Shown here piece by piece: positions 42,952-54,672 of a stretch of 60,000 nt of DNA (the first letter of the stretch is position 1; each line of letters opens with the position of its first letter). Origin of the DNA: Branchiostoma floridae (Eukaryota; Chordata; Leptocardii; Amphioxiformes; Branchiostomatidae); the NCBI RefSeq assembly GCF_000003815.2, contig NC_049987.1, forward strand, positions 23,119,661 through 23,179,660, written 5' to 3'. Under the pieces are notes generated by a model. It saw only the letters and a program-made list of their open reading frames with translations. It had not been told where the DNA came from and did no database searches. Both the position numbers and the translations under genes were made by a program.

Positions 42952-45900
42952 GTGAGTCAATATTTTGTCTCTTTGTTCTGTAAATTTGACAGCGTAGGTG
43001 TGTTGTTTACGTTGGCTGAGAAATGGTTGAGTACTGCGTCACCCCAACCTGGCCCCCTTACTTTCTGTTGATACCTTTAGGGCATTGATATCTTAACGCG
43101 AGGGAAAACACAGTATCGAACAACTGTTACGTCGTCAGCTAGCTCTGAGGGATTAAACACTGCCCCAGTTTTCAGCTGGGAACTCTCTTTCATTTCCAAA
43201 GTGCTCTGCTTTGTCACGAGAGGTCAAAAGTATCGTCTGTCAAAGACACCTTCTACTGTAATCCGATGTACCCCGGTTTGTGTACGTTCGTGCTTTTCTG
43301 ACAAATACTGTCGAAGGTCAGCGTTGTGCACCAATAAAAGTCCCCTTTCCTCAGATTTCAATGTTTGGTGTTGCCAGCCCACACCTTTCATTTCGGGGAA
43401 GGGGAGACGTCTTACTGTCAGACGACAAATATCAAATTTCCCTCAGACACTATCTATCAGACGACAGGTGGTTGCCGCTCGTTCCTTTCAGACGAGATTC
43501 AGCACAAACTTTACCTCAGACCGTCACGAGCCACTCAACTAAAGCACACTATCACGTTACCGATTATGTTGTGTAGTTTATTTTTTTTCAAAAGCTTTTC
43601 TACGAAAGGAGGTCCAAACGAGAGGGAATCTTCATTTAACTCAACTGTTGACAATCATGAAATGAAGTGTTAATTGACCCAGTTTCGCCCCAGGCACGCG
43701 CCATGTAATAGGGTGAAAGAACACTTATCATTCGCGCCATCTTAGTTTTGAGATAGCTCGCTTTCTTTGCATGTTTTGTTTCTGTTACTGGTAGGCGACT
43801 GTTAAACATTCCTCTCACGGTTGGTCCGGTTTTGGTTCAAGTGACATCCTTTACGTCTGTAGCAAGCTAACGATGCTTGCTATAGGGGAGAATATTTGCT
43901 AAGGTACTTGGTATTTTGTCCAGCATTGAGTTTCATTGAGTGGAAAATGTGACTTCACATGGACTGACTAGCCCCCACCAGGCCTTCGTACGGGGGTAGG
44001 GATAGTAGAATTTGACAAAAAGGGACTATGATTGGCCAAGAGGGTCAATCCAAGCTAAGGTTATTATTAACATTTGCTGGCTTAAGAAATCCTATGGTGG
44101 CCAAACTCCTCTGACAAAGTCTTCTCCCTATAGTCAGCGTAGTTAATAGTCTGGTAGAGACTACTCCTGGACAGTCTTTTGCCCCATTTTTGCCTAAATT
44201 TACTCTCTGTACATATATATGACGGCCGGGGTGGAGGCTATCATGGTTCACTTGGTGACTCGGGAGATCGTTACACCACGGGGGCAAGTTGTCCTCGACA
44301 ACAGACAATAGTCCTTTTCTTCTCTTCACTTTACTCGGGCCGCGGGTGCATCATGTAAGGGGTACGAACTCTTTACCCCCGCAAATTTGCCCCCCTTCCC
44401 CAGAAATATTATCTTGTACAAATCAAACCTTCCTGACGGGTTGTTCGTAGTATACTTAAAAGATAGGGTAAACGGTTGGCCAGTAGAGTCAGTGCGTGGG
44501 AAGGGTAACATTTGCCCGAGCAAATATTATCCTACGGTGTCGCTAGCCAAACTCTATCATTTTATCTATCCCTTAATAGTTTCTACTCATTTGACCGTTG
44601 GGGCACCACAGAAAATCTGACAACCGGTTTTCTGCAACCTTCTCGGCCTTTCTTGTGTTAATGTTTACCTTACGATAGTGCCATGCAAGTCCATTCTGTG
44701 AATTATCCTCCCATCCAGCCAATTGTTCTCCCTTTATCCCGGGTAGAGTACACACCGCAGTAGGCAACGTTTTATAGAGCAGAAAGTGTTTTGTAAAGTC
44801 GAGGTCTTTGCGGGACTTTAGAGACTTAAAAGGGAATCATCGCCTCGTAAACCACAATGATGGGTGGGTTGTACCAATAAATGACTGACAAAGGGGCCAC
44901 AACAACCTCTCAGATTAGTTTGGAAGAGTCCATTACTTGTCTATCCCGTGTCGCACGAACAAAGGCTTTATTGACACAACAAAAAGCACAGTGAGTTTCG
45001 TTTGATCGACTACAAACTGCAAAATAGAAATAGAAAGTACGTCTTAAAAAATCCACTTTCTAAACTATATACGTTAATACGTGAGTCATGCCTTGATATC
45101 AACTTACATAGTGGTTCGGTCCTAAAGTTGACAGAAACCAAACCGATTCGTTCGGCTGTGAGGCGGAATATCTCGTAAACCGAACCGTTTCGGAAACACA
45201 CAGTGTGATTCGATACTCATTATCAGATTACTTGTCAATCACGAAGCGAAGGCAGGCGAGTTTTGCCGAACAATGACGTATACACGAATGCTGTCTCCGA
45301 ATGTGGGCAACTCCTGTGCGACTTTCTTGTCATTCCAGTACCTTCTGTAACGTCTGTGCTACTCAGTAATGTGCACATGCAGGTCATTCACCTATTTGCA
45401 CATCGAGGTCGCTCTGTACATGTCTAGTTGATTTCTACAAAGCAACTATTGACAATGCAAAAAAAAAAGAATGCCTGGAATCATAATTAGATAATTTCGC
45501 CTTCCCACCATTTTTCAAGTCTAGCACCAACGGCGTAAAGTGAGGGTGTGCATTAGGGAGGTGTGGGAAGTGATCAGAAGTCATTCAGACTTGATGGCGA
45601 GATTTTCCACAACACACCTTCCACCGAGAAAAACATGGTGATCATCCCCCGGGTTATTGCCCTTAATTTGCAGGTGCGCCGGACGTCGCTTAGAGCTACC
45701 TGCCCACCTGCCCGCCTTAAGAGCGCTATGACTCACCAAGACCTATAATCAGTACATTCCTCGTTTCTCTGAGAAGAACGTAAAAAGCAAAAGGCCATAT
45801 TTCACGCCATCTTTGTCTGTACATGTACCTTCTACTCTGCTTTGTTTGTCTTCGATGTTTGTTTGTTATATAATGTGGATTGTTTATTTTGATTGGCCAT

Positions 45901-47450
45901 GCGAGGGGAGCGCCATTTTGAAATGCATAACAGGAGAAGACGTACAAACGAATGTGTTACTGAATCTAGGTCGCTACTGTATCATGTTGTATGTTTCATC
46001 GTACAACCGAACAGCGAAGCATTGTAATATCTAGGTCGCTTTTAAATTACATAGCATGACTGTAGTGAGATGAGTGTCCAAATCTGACCTGACATATTCA
46101 GTCGCCATGACTGTTTTAGTTCGCAAAACACATGGTACAGTTATTGTTCTATGAAGATATCCACTTGTAAATTGTGTGTATACATATGCAATATCACACT
46201 TGTATTTGTCCATATATGTGTACGTAGGTAATGCTTGTACCACGAATGTCTCACATCTCAAATTCTCAACTCTGTAACTTTTGATACTGGACTAATTGGT
46301 CTTAAAATGGACAATATGGAAGGGCGAGACTCGAAATATTTCGCATACCTATTTGAGCAAGAATAATCTCCAAGAGCCCAGAGCCAAAGGTTGGTCTTTA
46401 TCGCCATTACTGGCTAAAACACGGGATCAGTCAGGGTTAAAGTTGTTCCCTCGTGCATTCATCATTGTTCAAATTATTCCGGCTCGTTTCAGGGGTGCTT
46501 TGGCACTAGGTACATTCTGAACTTGAGCCAAGAGAGCTACTGAGTATGTGTTACATCTTAGGCGTAAAGAGTCCAAACTCTTTGTATTCCGTCGTCTGAT
46601 TGTTGATATACCTCTTGACTTTGATACGGGCTATTGCCGTGTTAGTTCAAGAAGCCAGGCTGGTTAAATAGGAACCGTCTATTATAGGTGACGACGAAAG
46701 GATTGCGCCGAACAATGGCACCACAGTGCTAACGCCGGAAGGGCTTGTCGGAATGCATGTTGAATATTACTTGGTGATGCGGGACTTAGGGGTGAATCGT
46801 TCTTTATCCTGAAGCAGATGTTGACATCTGAAGAAAAGACAGTGTTATCATGATATTTTCTCACATCAAAGCTGTTCTTATTTAGTACCTTCGCTCATTT
46901 CTAAAGAAAGCCAATGTACACAGCTTCTCGTGTGATAGGCCGAAGGGTGGTTATTTCGGCTATTAGATGCAGATACAGAACATCAATTTGGTCAATGCGT
47001 ATTCCACTAAAATCATAAAAAAATTATATGAAACATGTATACTTACACATAAATATCCCGAGAAAACGCGAGAGGTTTTTCTATGTTCATAACTATTTCA
47101 CCCTCATCCCTTGTACTTGCCCAACCCACCAACCCCCGCCCCCTACTAGCACTATGACTAGTATGTGCGATCATATCGAGGCCTTGACATTCTCCAATGT
47201 ACTGCTCTGGCATTTTAGATGATGCATAGCGGGTATTGGTAAGTCAACCACGTAATCTGACGACATTCGGCCTTGTGTGGGTTCTGCTTTCTTAATCACA
47301 GATTACGGGTTGATCCGTAAACAAGTCGTTGTTTTGTCAAAGTGTTGCGTGACGAAATGCATGACTGGTTTGCGCCCCTCTCGCTATCTCACTTTCTCTG
47401 CCCCACTTTCTCTCCATCACCCTCTCACTCACTCCCTCTCTCTTTCTCTC

Positions 47451-47497
<47 letters not shown>

Positions 47498-50400
47498 CAG
47501 GGTATAGATGACCCTGATATAAAATGTGAAATGTTGTATATACAGAAGCGCCGATTCTGCCGATAGGGATCCAATCTAAGTCCAATGAAATTTAAGAATG
47601 TGGCTTTACATAAATGAATTCACTTGAAATTTAGCACTTATAATGCGAGGCCACGTTCAATGCATCCCGATCGGATACAGATCTCTACCTGTAGAATCAG
47701 CGTTTATGCGCGGTCTGTACCCTGTATACCCTGATATATAAGTTATATACTAAATATATCAATTGTTCTTCAGAATGTAAAGTATGCCCTCTTACAGCCA
47801 CTTCCCACCGAAATGGACCCTCGCAGGTTACGTTGGCGTACATGTATATCAAAATAAGGGATTAGCATTATTATTTGTGTCTGTTGAACAACCGACCATG
47901 GTTGTGATTTCTCACACACAATGAACCATTTCAACAGCCAGGTAATTAGAAGTGACCCATTCGTGTATACGGTTACGCGTGACATTTGAATAACCGTGGT
48001 AATATTTGATCTTGGGGCGTCGTTCCAAACAGATGAGAACCCTCGTTGGGCACTTGAGAAGTTTTAAAGTATTCCCGTCCAACCTTAACAGCTCTGTTTG
48101 CGCGATATGTAAGAGCATAATAACTTTCTTTACCCCCGTCTTATGTTGACAAGTTTGATATCGAATGTTCGAGTTTTCACAATGAATTGAGGGTGTTTAG
48201 AATGCAAAATGGCGGAAGGAGTTTGTCTCGGAATTTACCAATGAACAAAACAGTTTGTCTAGACGAGTTTCCGACCTGGACGATTACCTGACCACAATAA
48301 CCTTCTCTCCTAAGGGTGGTTAACTATAAGTATGTGGTTTTATGGACTGACAGGCTTAACAAGCAACCCACGCAAATAGCATCACGGGCGTTGTTGAAAC
48401 CTTTACGTCAGAACGGAGTTTCAGCAAAGAGGCTCGCCCCATGTGCATTGTTTATTTGTAGTAAAATATGCACGAAATCTACTATACTTGATTTTCATTA
48501 CTTTTTGTTAGCCTTCTTGTTATATGTATAAGTAAGTTATAACTGATTTAGGTTATTGCTAAGTAACTAGGAATGTACGCTTATATAGTATGTATTTGCA
48601 ATTACTTAGTGTGGAAAATAAGTATACACATGCTGCTTCACTAATAGAGTTTCAGCATAAACATAGACATAACCATAAACGCAAACATATTATTTCAGTC
48701 CTGGCTTAACTCATTTCCACTGCCTCGTAAATTCCCCAGTCAGTACATCGTTCTTATTGATACCGGACGTGACGTATCTCTGGCCAAGCAGATATAGGGA
48801 GGAAAAATCGTAATGATTCTCAACCTCCCGGTTCCCACAGCAGTGGTCCTTTTAGATGAAAAAGAAAAACTCGCTGCTTTAGGAGCTTGAGAAAGACATC
48901 CCTATGCCTGCTTTGAAATATGTTACGTTCGGTATAATTAAGAACGGTCGACTTGGAGAAGAGCGGAAATGCTTGTTCGGTGACGCAGTCATTGTTGACA
49001 GTCTGTACGTTTTGTGACTGTTGTGACGCGAGCTACCTATGCTGAACCCAGTGTAATGAATTATTTCATCGTCAATGAGTACAAATACTAGCACTACTGC
49101 TACTATTACTAATACCACTACTACAACTATTACTCCTACTACTTCTATTGCTACTACTACATGTGCAGAATCCGTAACATAAAGTATCCAACCTCACAGT
49201 ACTGTGACGTTGTGTATTGTAAGGCTTTGAAATTCTTGTTTCACATCTCTAAAACCTTTCTTCTGCCTTTTCAGATGGGAGGATGAATCTAAAATGCGAG
49301 CAAAAATAGGGGAAGACCTTTCTCGAACAAGACAGGTAGGTATTAAGCTTTACTTGAGTTAAACTTAAACCTGAATGAATAATAATACATATATGAGTGT
49401 CGGCATTGTAATTAGACAGCCACATCACGGATCACTTCACTTTTGCCCAGAAACATTCATCTTTGGTGATCTTTGAACTGTTTACGTCGTAACTCGCCTG
49501 AATAGCTATGCCTAATCATGCAGACAGGCACTCACAAACGTAACAAAATAAACACCTGTTTGAGAACTTAAAAGCAAGATTTACAAGAATACAAAAATCG
49601 GTGCTTGTTTTCAAGAAGTAGATGAGTACGATGCTGAGATATACTATAAGGTAACTTGAACTGTAGTTGCTGCATTAGTTTTGTCATTCACGAGAATTTG
49701 CCACACTTAGACCGTCAGATGTTGGTTGAAGTGGAAGCAAATGATTTGAAATTCAAAATTTACTCCTGTGTCATGTTCGTTTGAATTCACATAAGACATT
49801 TGCCATTATCGTAAATCACTGCTTTCATACCAGTATTAGGATGAGGCAGTTTCCCAGGATCGTTTTTGAGTGAAAATAAAAAAAAAAATATCTTGTGTTA
49901 GTATTTAGACAATGATTCAAACATAACAACCAATAAATTGTTTGACAGGGAGAAAAACCAGATGGCACAAATACGCCCACTCATTCACAGGCCCTCCAGC
50001 GAAATTACGACCTGCATGACCTACAAACAATTAGTGGCTGCTAATTATTTCCACTTCACGTAGATCAACGTATATCATATGCAATATGCTAATAACAAGG
50101 AACAAGCAGATATCAGGGCTTTGAAAATGGATTTTTCGTTTGTGTCAAAAGAGAATAGAAAGCCATTAAAGATGTCCTGATATTCAAGTCAACGTCTATC
50201 ACAACCAGTCTGGAAGTGGTAGAAACTTTTACGAGATTCGAGTTCCAGCAAAGAGGCTCACCCCACATACATAGTTTGTTTTGGGTAAAGGATGCACCAT
50301 AACCTCAATTATAGGACTGCTAGTGTTGCTAATATCCGCTGTCCTGTAAATTCCCCAAACATTTGAAATATGCAATTCAGAAATATTCAGCACGCGTTGA

Positions 50401-53400
50401 GAGTATAGTTTCTTTTCTATGCTACTTTGCTCTCCAAGCAAAGGTTCAGCTCCAGCTGTTTTTAACGTTTTTTTAAGGCGTGTTTAGCGGGCTTTTTATC
50501 TTATACCGTTTTCTTTACGTCTCACGTTTGAGCGCCAACAAACAGCCAGAGCCGAATCTCTGCTTGGGGAGTATTTGTACTTATCACGCATAATTGACCG
50601 TGACCGATGTCTTGTATTTCTCACGTAAGAGTGACCGTAACCGTGATTTACATGTTTTCGCTTCTCAGGAATTAGCGAAATTGAAGGTGGACCGAGATGA
50701 CCTGGAGAGAAGACTGACCCGGGAACAGGAGGAGGGCCAGCTCATGCGGCTCAGGGTAGAGGAAAAGGTTACAGAAAACATGCTACCATTTAGAAAAAAA
50801 GGATATTAACTGAATAAGAATATAACCATTGAACAGTAACATAATAAGGTTCTTAAAGCTATATACACAATTATACAATAATAGCAGACTTGGCTCGGCG
50901 TGAGGTGAAATAACACAACAGACTACTAACTTGTGACATTTCATATGTCTAGATCATTGCATGCCGTACTTTGCGCATAACATATCAGCTTGGACTGCTG
51001 TTGCATTGTTGCTGCATTGTGTGCTGTTATTGGCTTACATATTACAGGAAGAAAATCTTACGTTGCTTCAGACATATACATAACGTTACTGCTTATCATC
51101 TTGCTAATATTGTCACACATATACGGTTATGTCTAATTTGCATACGTAGCTTTTACCCTTAGATGTTTTGCTAATACCTTGCCATGCCATAACGCATTTT
51201 CCATTTCATTTTCATGTGCGACAGAAAAGTGAGCTAGAAACAGAAAAAGTAAGTCTGCCAGAAGCTGATAATAAAAAGCATCATTCTAACTCATTTTATG
51301 TTCTCAATACACTACTAGCTTGGTGACTGGTGAGTGGTTTAACTTTAAGTACTTTAAGTTAGTGAATCTAACTTGCAAACCCCGAGATTTATTGAACCCG
51401 AAAGGATGACAAGGAGACGAACTAACCAGTGGCCTTGGGTAGATTTTGATAATCTTATGGAAATACCATCTATCTTTAGAAAATATCAAAAGTCTTTCAC
51501 TTGTAACAGGTCAAGTTTTGAAAGGTTTCCAAACACAAATGCACGAATACAATAATCATTGTATTAAGTAAATCTCACTTCAATATCTGCCTTGTCCCCC
51601 GATGGTCTGTGGCGGACTAAGTAGGTTCAACGAGTCACACAGTCAACGAGCATCGGCCGTATTTGTTAATCGCCACAAGATCAACGATTCAAAACCTGCA
51701 AAGTTCCATCACATTTCATTAGGCTCGATGGTCGAGATAATGCCGCGCGCAATACTGCCAAAAATGAGATTTTGGTGCTGACAGACTCGTCAGTCGATGG
51801 AATTTCTTCTTATGTGACAGGGTATTCCTGACCTCTATCTCAAAACAGATCCTACGGTAGCATACGATGATATCAAAAGCTGACAGAGGAGTGAAGCCGG
51901 CCTAGGAGTGTGTATGCGACCGGAGGCCCATTTGACTCCCTTTGGCCGGCTATACTCCTTGGTCAGCTTTGATGCTATCTTATGGCACCGTAGGATCAGC
52001 TTGGAGATTAGCAACCACTATCTCCAAGACGGTCTCTAAAAGAACACTGTTTTATTCCTCCCCGTTTCCCAGGATAAGCAAGCCGAGGCCGCCCTGAAGA
52101 AGAAGATGGAGGAGCTGAGCAGCTGCGTGCAGAAATATCACGTGGAGCTGACCGAGACGCTACAGCGCATGTCCGTACAGCAGGAGGACAGTGCCCGGAT
52201 GTCAAAGCAGGAGTTGGAACAGTGGTACAGGACACAGGTAAGAACACCACAACACCATTTTATGAAAAATGCAGTTTAATACACAACTACACAACTGTAG
52301 ATGCATTTAAGCTCGCGGGGATTTAATTTCGCGGTAGCGGGAAAAGGGACTTTTCGCGGTGGTTTTTAGTTCGCGGTAGCACCATGCACTGCAGTCTCTT
52401 ACTGCCATGGAAAAATGTTCGCGATGAAGCGGCCACTGCGAAATCCGCGAACATTACACCGCAATTTTTTTTCTGAATTTACAGTACTAGTAGTAGTAGA
52501 TTTGATTTGGTTATTAGTCGTTTTTTTTAGTTGTAAGCGCCCGCTGCTTCACTATATGCTTCAGATTCCAGGGTTGTCCACAGCTCGGACATCTTGTTAA
52601 TCTTGGGTTAAATTCTTCATTTCGGATTGTGGCGACCTTGTCCACGAGTAAGCTTCATTCGTTAGCGCCAACCCTTTGCACGCATGAAAAACCAATACAC
52701 TTTTAGAGACGAACAGGGTTGACCAGATCTGACTGGTGAAAACGCCAGTGGTATTGAAGCCACATTGCATTGCTATATACTTTATTAGGCATCATTCTTC
52801 ACCCTGTTAAACTGAGGTTGACAAAAGAAGTAAACACAAAAGGTATTTTTACATAAACGACCGACTGACGATTTGCCATCTTGTTGCAGTTGGAGGAAGC
52901 GAAAGCGGCGGCGGCGAAGGACGCAGAGACACTTACCGAGACGCGAGACGCCTTGTTGCAGAGCGAGACCCTAGTCGGACACTTGTCAGACGAGATAGAC
53001 ATGTTAAGAAGTCAGGTAAGGATGAGCGATCAGCCACCTGTCATAGATGCTAATAAATAGTGAAGAAATCATACAAAAACGTTTACCACTGCCGGTCGCA
53101 CTCGCACCTCGGCTGTTTTCTTTGGGATTTATAAGTCGACCCTTACAATGTACGCACTGATGTAGATACCATTTTAGAAACGCGGTCAAACTCACCTCAT
53201 CTCACCTATCCCTTCTGTGTGGGTCGTTGGGGCAGTAATAAAGCAAATAGAACAAAATGATGCAACAAAGGAGAGGAGCAATATTAATCTACTTCCACCA
53301 ATCACTATTCCAAACGTCCGTCCTTTCTCAGTTTCCCTTCTTGAGTCATTTGAAGTGTAATTGCATGTTGTCCTTTTTCAGAACTCAAGTCTATCAAAGC

Positions 53401-54672
53401 AGCTTCAGGAAGCAGAAAAGGCTGTTGACGAGAACACCGTGAAATACGAGGAGAACATCCGGGTACTCGAGACGGAGCTGCAGGCCCTGAAAGAGGACAC
53501 CGCCACGCAGATAATGGAGATCGTGCATCACGTGATGTCGCTGACCAATGCGCGTGTAGCTCTGGATCTCCAGATGGACTCTTACTTTGACATACTGGGC
53601 AAGCGAAAATCAGATACTACCGAGGCTGATACGGTCAAGTGAGCAAAGACAAAATTTTTGATGTCTAATACTTTCTTCTTGTAACTTCTGACCATTTTTT
53701 TCACTCATCAATTCTTCTACTCTCCAAGCATAGGCTGATTGAGAAGATTGTGGCTTTCTCCTGATATACACTGGTTTCTTTCCGTTTGCGAGCCCTTCTA
53801 GTTGGGCTGGCGGGAAAAATGCGATTACGAGGAGATGGTCACGATAACCAGCTGCTGCCGCACCGCTTTCCTGCAAAACTGGTGTGATAAGCCGAAGGGC
53901 GGTTATACCAGCTATATGGATACAGATACAGTTATATTGGCTATTTCGATACAGTTACAGATATATATCTTCCCCATCAACCTCTGCTTGGAGAGAAAAT
54001 TCTTCTACCGCTTTGTCACCCTCATTCAAATCACCTTTTCGTCGCCATCTTAATCATCATCATCATCATGATGTTCTTTTTCTTCATCCTCTGCTCTACC
54101 AGTCTCATGCAAGCCACAGCGGCAGAGAATCCCTGTTTGGGAACAAACCCTCATCATTGGAGTTGCTGGTAACTGTTAAAACAAGCCTGGTCCTATTTTG
54201 TTTAGGAAAAAAGACAAATCTTGACGTTCTTTTCAGCCTTTAGCATAATATTTTTCTTTTTTTTTTAATTTCAAGATTTTCTGGTTAAGTTGTACTTTCT
54301 TTTTTGCATGATTTGCTTCAGGCGTGCTTCACCTTTGACATACTAGTTACTCACAATACCACATCATTTTTTGTCACTTGCAATACGCCCTCGGGCAAGA
54401 GCTTGCAATAAACTTTCAATACCTGTCGTTACACATGCTTCGTTGGAACCGTGAACGTGCTTATGACTGAAAAATTGTTCCACTGCTGATCATTTTTTTC
54501 CCCTTTTTGCAGGAAACAAAAATCCCTGGTTCTCCCGGCGTTACCGATCGCTGAGGATAACAGAGTTCCCATGGATACTAGTGACGCATGCGCACAAGAC
54601 TGTATGAGTGATGAAAACGCGAACACGTCGCCCATCATGGCGGACGAAGTCGCTGCTGGTAGCGGCCATTGA
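42230..54672 (+). CDS. Cytoplasmic intermediate filament protein (spliced)
   Basis: Exons by splice sites and phase: 42,230-42,951, 49,275-49,335, 50,669-50,767, (51,225-51,248 optional), 52,073-52,237, 52,890-53,015, 53,382-53,638, 54,513-54,672; 529 or 537 residues. A Ser/Thr/Pro head (1-110, several SP sites) is followed by coil 1A (111-147, LNTRFMSYIKRVHFLEDQN, the usual LNDR..-YI..VR.LE.QN motif), coil 1B, coil 2 and a ~60-residue tail with no lamin Ig fold, nuclear-lamina signal or CaaX. Exons of 61, 99, 165 and 126 bp match the 61/96/162/126 series of vertebrate type III IF genes, and exon 2 ends at the same RQ. Odd points: coil 1B is ~47 residues longer than in vertebrate cytoplasmic IFs, with a Ser/Pro break; the rod end reads SYFDILGKRK instead of the conserved TYRKLLEGEE. 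An in-frame TAG 9 bp upstream of the ATG fixes the frame start; Met11 is an alternative. The specific amphioxus IF subtype is not assigned. Confidence 0.9.
43868..44165. mobile_element. MITE family E in IF intron 1
   Basis: 'ctataggggagaatatttgc' and 'catggactgactagccccca' near the left match 27,270-27,380. 'cctatggtggccaaactcct' and 'agtctggtagagactac' at the right match 13,678-13,755. Confidence 0.55.
47397..47500. repeat. (CT)n-(CA)n microsatellite
   Basis: A pyrimidine-rich CT tract (about 47,383-47,450) runs into (CA)n at 47,453-47,496. The Ser/Leu, His-Thr and Cys-Val runs in frames across it are artefacts. Confidence 0.95.
49085..49165. repeat. Degenerate (ACT)n microsatellite
   Basis: Trinucleotide tract of act/att/acc units about 110 bp upstream of IF exon 2. 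Confidence 0.85.
49275..49335 (+). other. IF exon 2 (61 bp)
   Basis: Acceptor ttttcag, donor gtaggt. Completes codon 241 and encodes WEDESKMRAKIGEDLSRTRQ. It is exactly the length of exon 2 in vimentin, desmin and GFAP, and ends at the corresponding RQ. It is too short to appear as an open frame on its own. Confidence 0.9.
50669..50767 (+). other. IF exon 3 (99 bp; end uncertain)
   Basis: Acceptor cttctcag. Encodes ELAKLKVDRDDLERRLTREQ EEGQLMRLRVEEK, heptad-patterned. The donor at 50,768 is gttaca (weak) and gives 99 bp, close to the 96 bp of vertebrate genes. A better-looking gtagag at 50,756 would give 87 bp, also in frame. Confidence 0.8.
51225..51248 (+). other. Possible IF micro-exon (24 bp)
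   Basis: 'gcgacag' precedes and a strong donor gtaagt follows an in-frame KSELETEK, which continues the coiled-coil pattern. Vertebrate genes have no exon here, and exons 3 and 5 join in frame without it. It may be alternatively spliced or fortuitous. Confidence 0.4.
51842..52010. mobile_element. MITE family G in IF intron
   Basis: 'cagatcctacggtagcatac' and 'atatcaaaagctgacagagg' are answered by 'cttggtcagctttgatgcta' and 'ccgtaggatcagcttggaga'. It resembles 37,653-37,829, but the outermost left end has decayed. It ends 62 bp before the exon at 52,073. Confidence 0.8.
52073..52237 (+). other. IF exon, start of coil 2 (165 bp)
   Basis: Acceptor tttcccag, donor gtaaga, phase 0 both ends, 55 codons. 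It ends QEDSARMSKQELEQWYRTQ, matching the conserved ...EAEEWYKSK that closes the 162-bp exon 4 of vertebrate type III genes. Confidence 0.9.
52295..52484. mobile_element. MITE family H in IF intron
   Basis: 'actgtagatgcatttaagct' at left and 'tctgaatttacagt' at right are the inverted ends. 'gttcgcggtagcaccatgca' and 'ccatggaaaaatgttcgcg' match (inverted) the copy at 39,611-39,806. Confidence 0.8.
52890..53015 (+). other. IF exon, coil 2 (126 bp)
   Basis: Acceptor ttgttgcag, donor gtaagg, 42 codons, an exact match in length to vertebrate exon 5. Ala-rich start (EEAKAAAAKDAETLTETRDA). Confidence 0.9.
53382..53638 (+). other. IF exon, end of rod (257 nt)
   Basis: Acceptor ctttttcag, donor gtgagc in phase 2. 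It corresponds to vertebrate exon 6 (221 bp). The helix-termination region reads NARVALDLQMDSYFDILGKR, keeping ALD and the Tyr position but losing RKLLEGEE. Twelve extra residues follow before the splice. Confidence 0.85.
53884..53975 (-). repeat. Dispersed family F fragment in the last IF intron
   Basis: On the minus strand 'ggtataaccgcccttcggct' follows a TCTGTATC-rich stretch, as at 17,920 and 38,110. A (CAT)n run lies at 54,051-54,070. 'cttgcaataaactttcaata' at 54,402 looks like a retroposon 3' end. Confidence 0.6.
54513..54672 (+). other. IF last exon: tail
   Basis: Acceptor ttttgcag. Completes a Lys codon and encodes 52 residues (KQKSLVLPALPIAEDNRVPM ... VAAGSGH) before TGA at 54,670-54,672. 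The tail is acidic and low in complexity, with no Ig-type lamin tail domain. Confidence 0.85.

Larger units (their letters stand above)
42952..49274 (+). other. IF intron 1 (6.3 kb), repeat-rich
   Basis: Bounded by gtgagt and ttttcag. It contains a family E MITE (43,868-44,165), a microsatellite (47,397-47,496), a family F fragment (46,930-46,985), an ACT-rich microsatellite (49,085-49,165) and a segment at 48,412-48,470 resembling 50,235-50,300. The rest (43,000-43,860, 44,170-46,920, 47,500-49,080) has only short frames with no family features. Six TCAGAC motifs cluster at 43,340-43,530. 'gctttattgacacaacaaaa' at 44,967 resembles 16,510. Confidence 0.75.

Noticed and set aside
47277-47585. 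Overlapping frames with Ser/Leu, His-Thr and Cys-Val runs
   Set aside because: Translations of the CT/CA microsatellite in an IF intron.
42230-54672. Nuclear lamin identity for the IF gene, suggested by the long coil 1B
   Set aside because: The tail is short, with no Ig-type lamin tail domain, no evident nuclear localisation signal after the rod and no CaaX end; exon sizes follow cytoplasmic type III genes.
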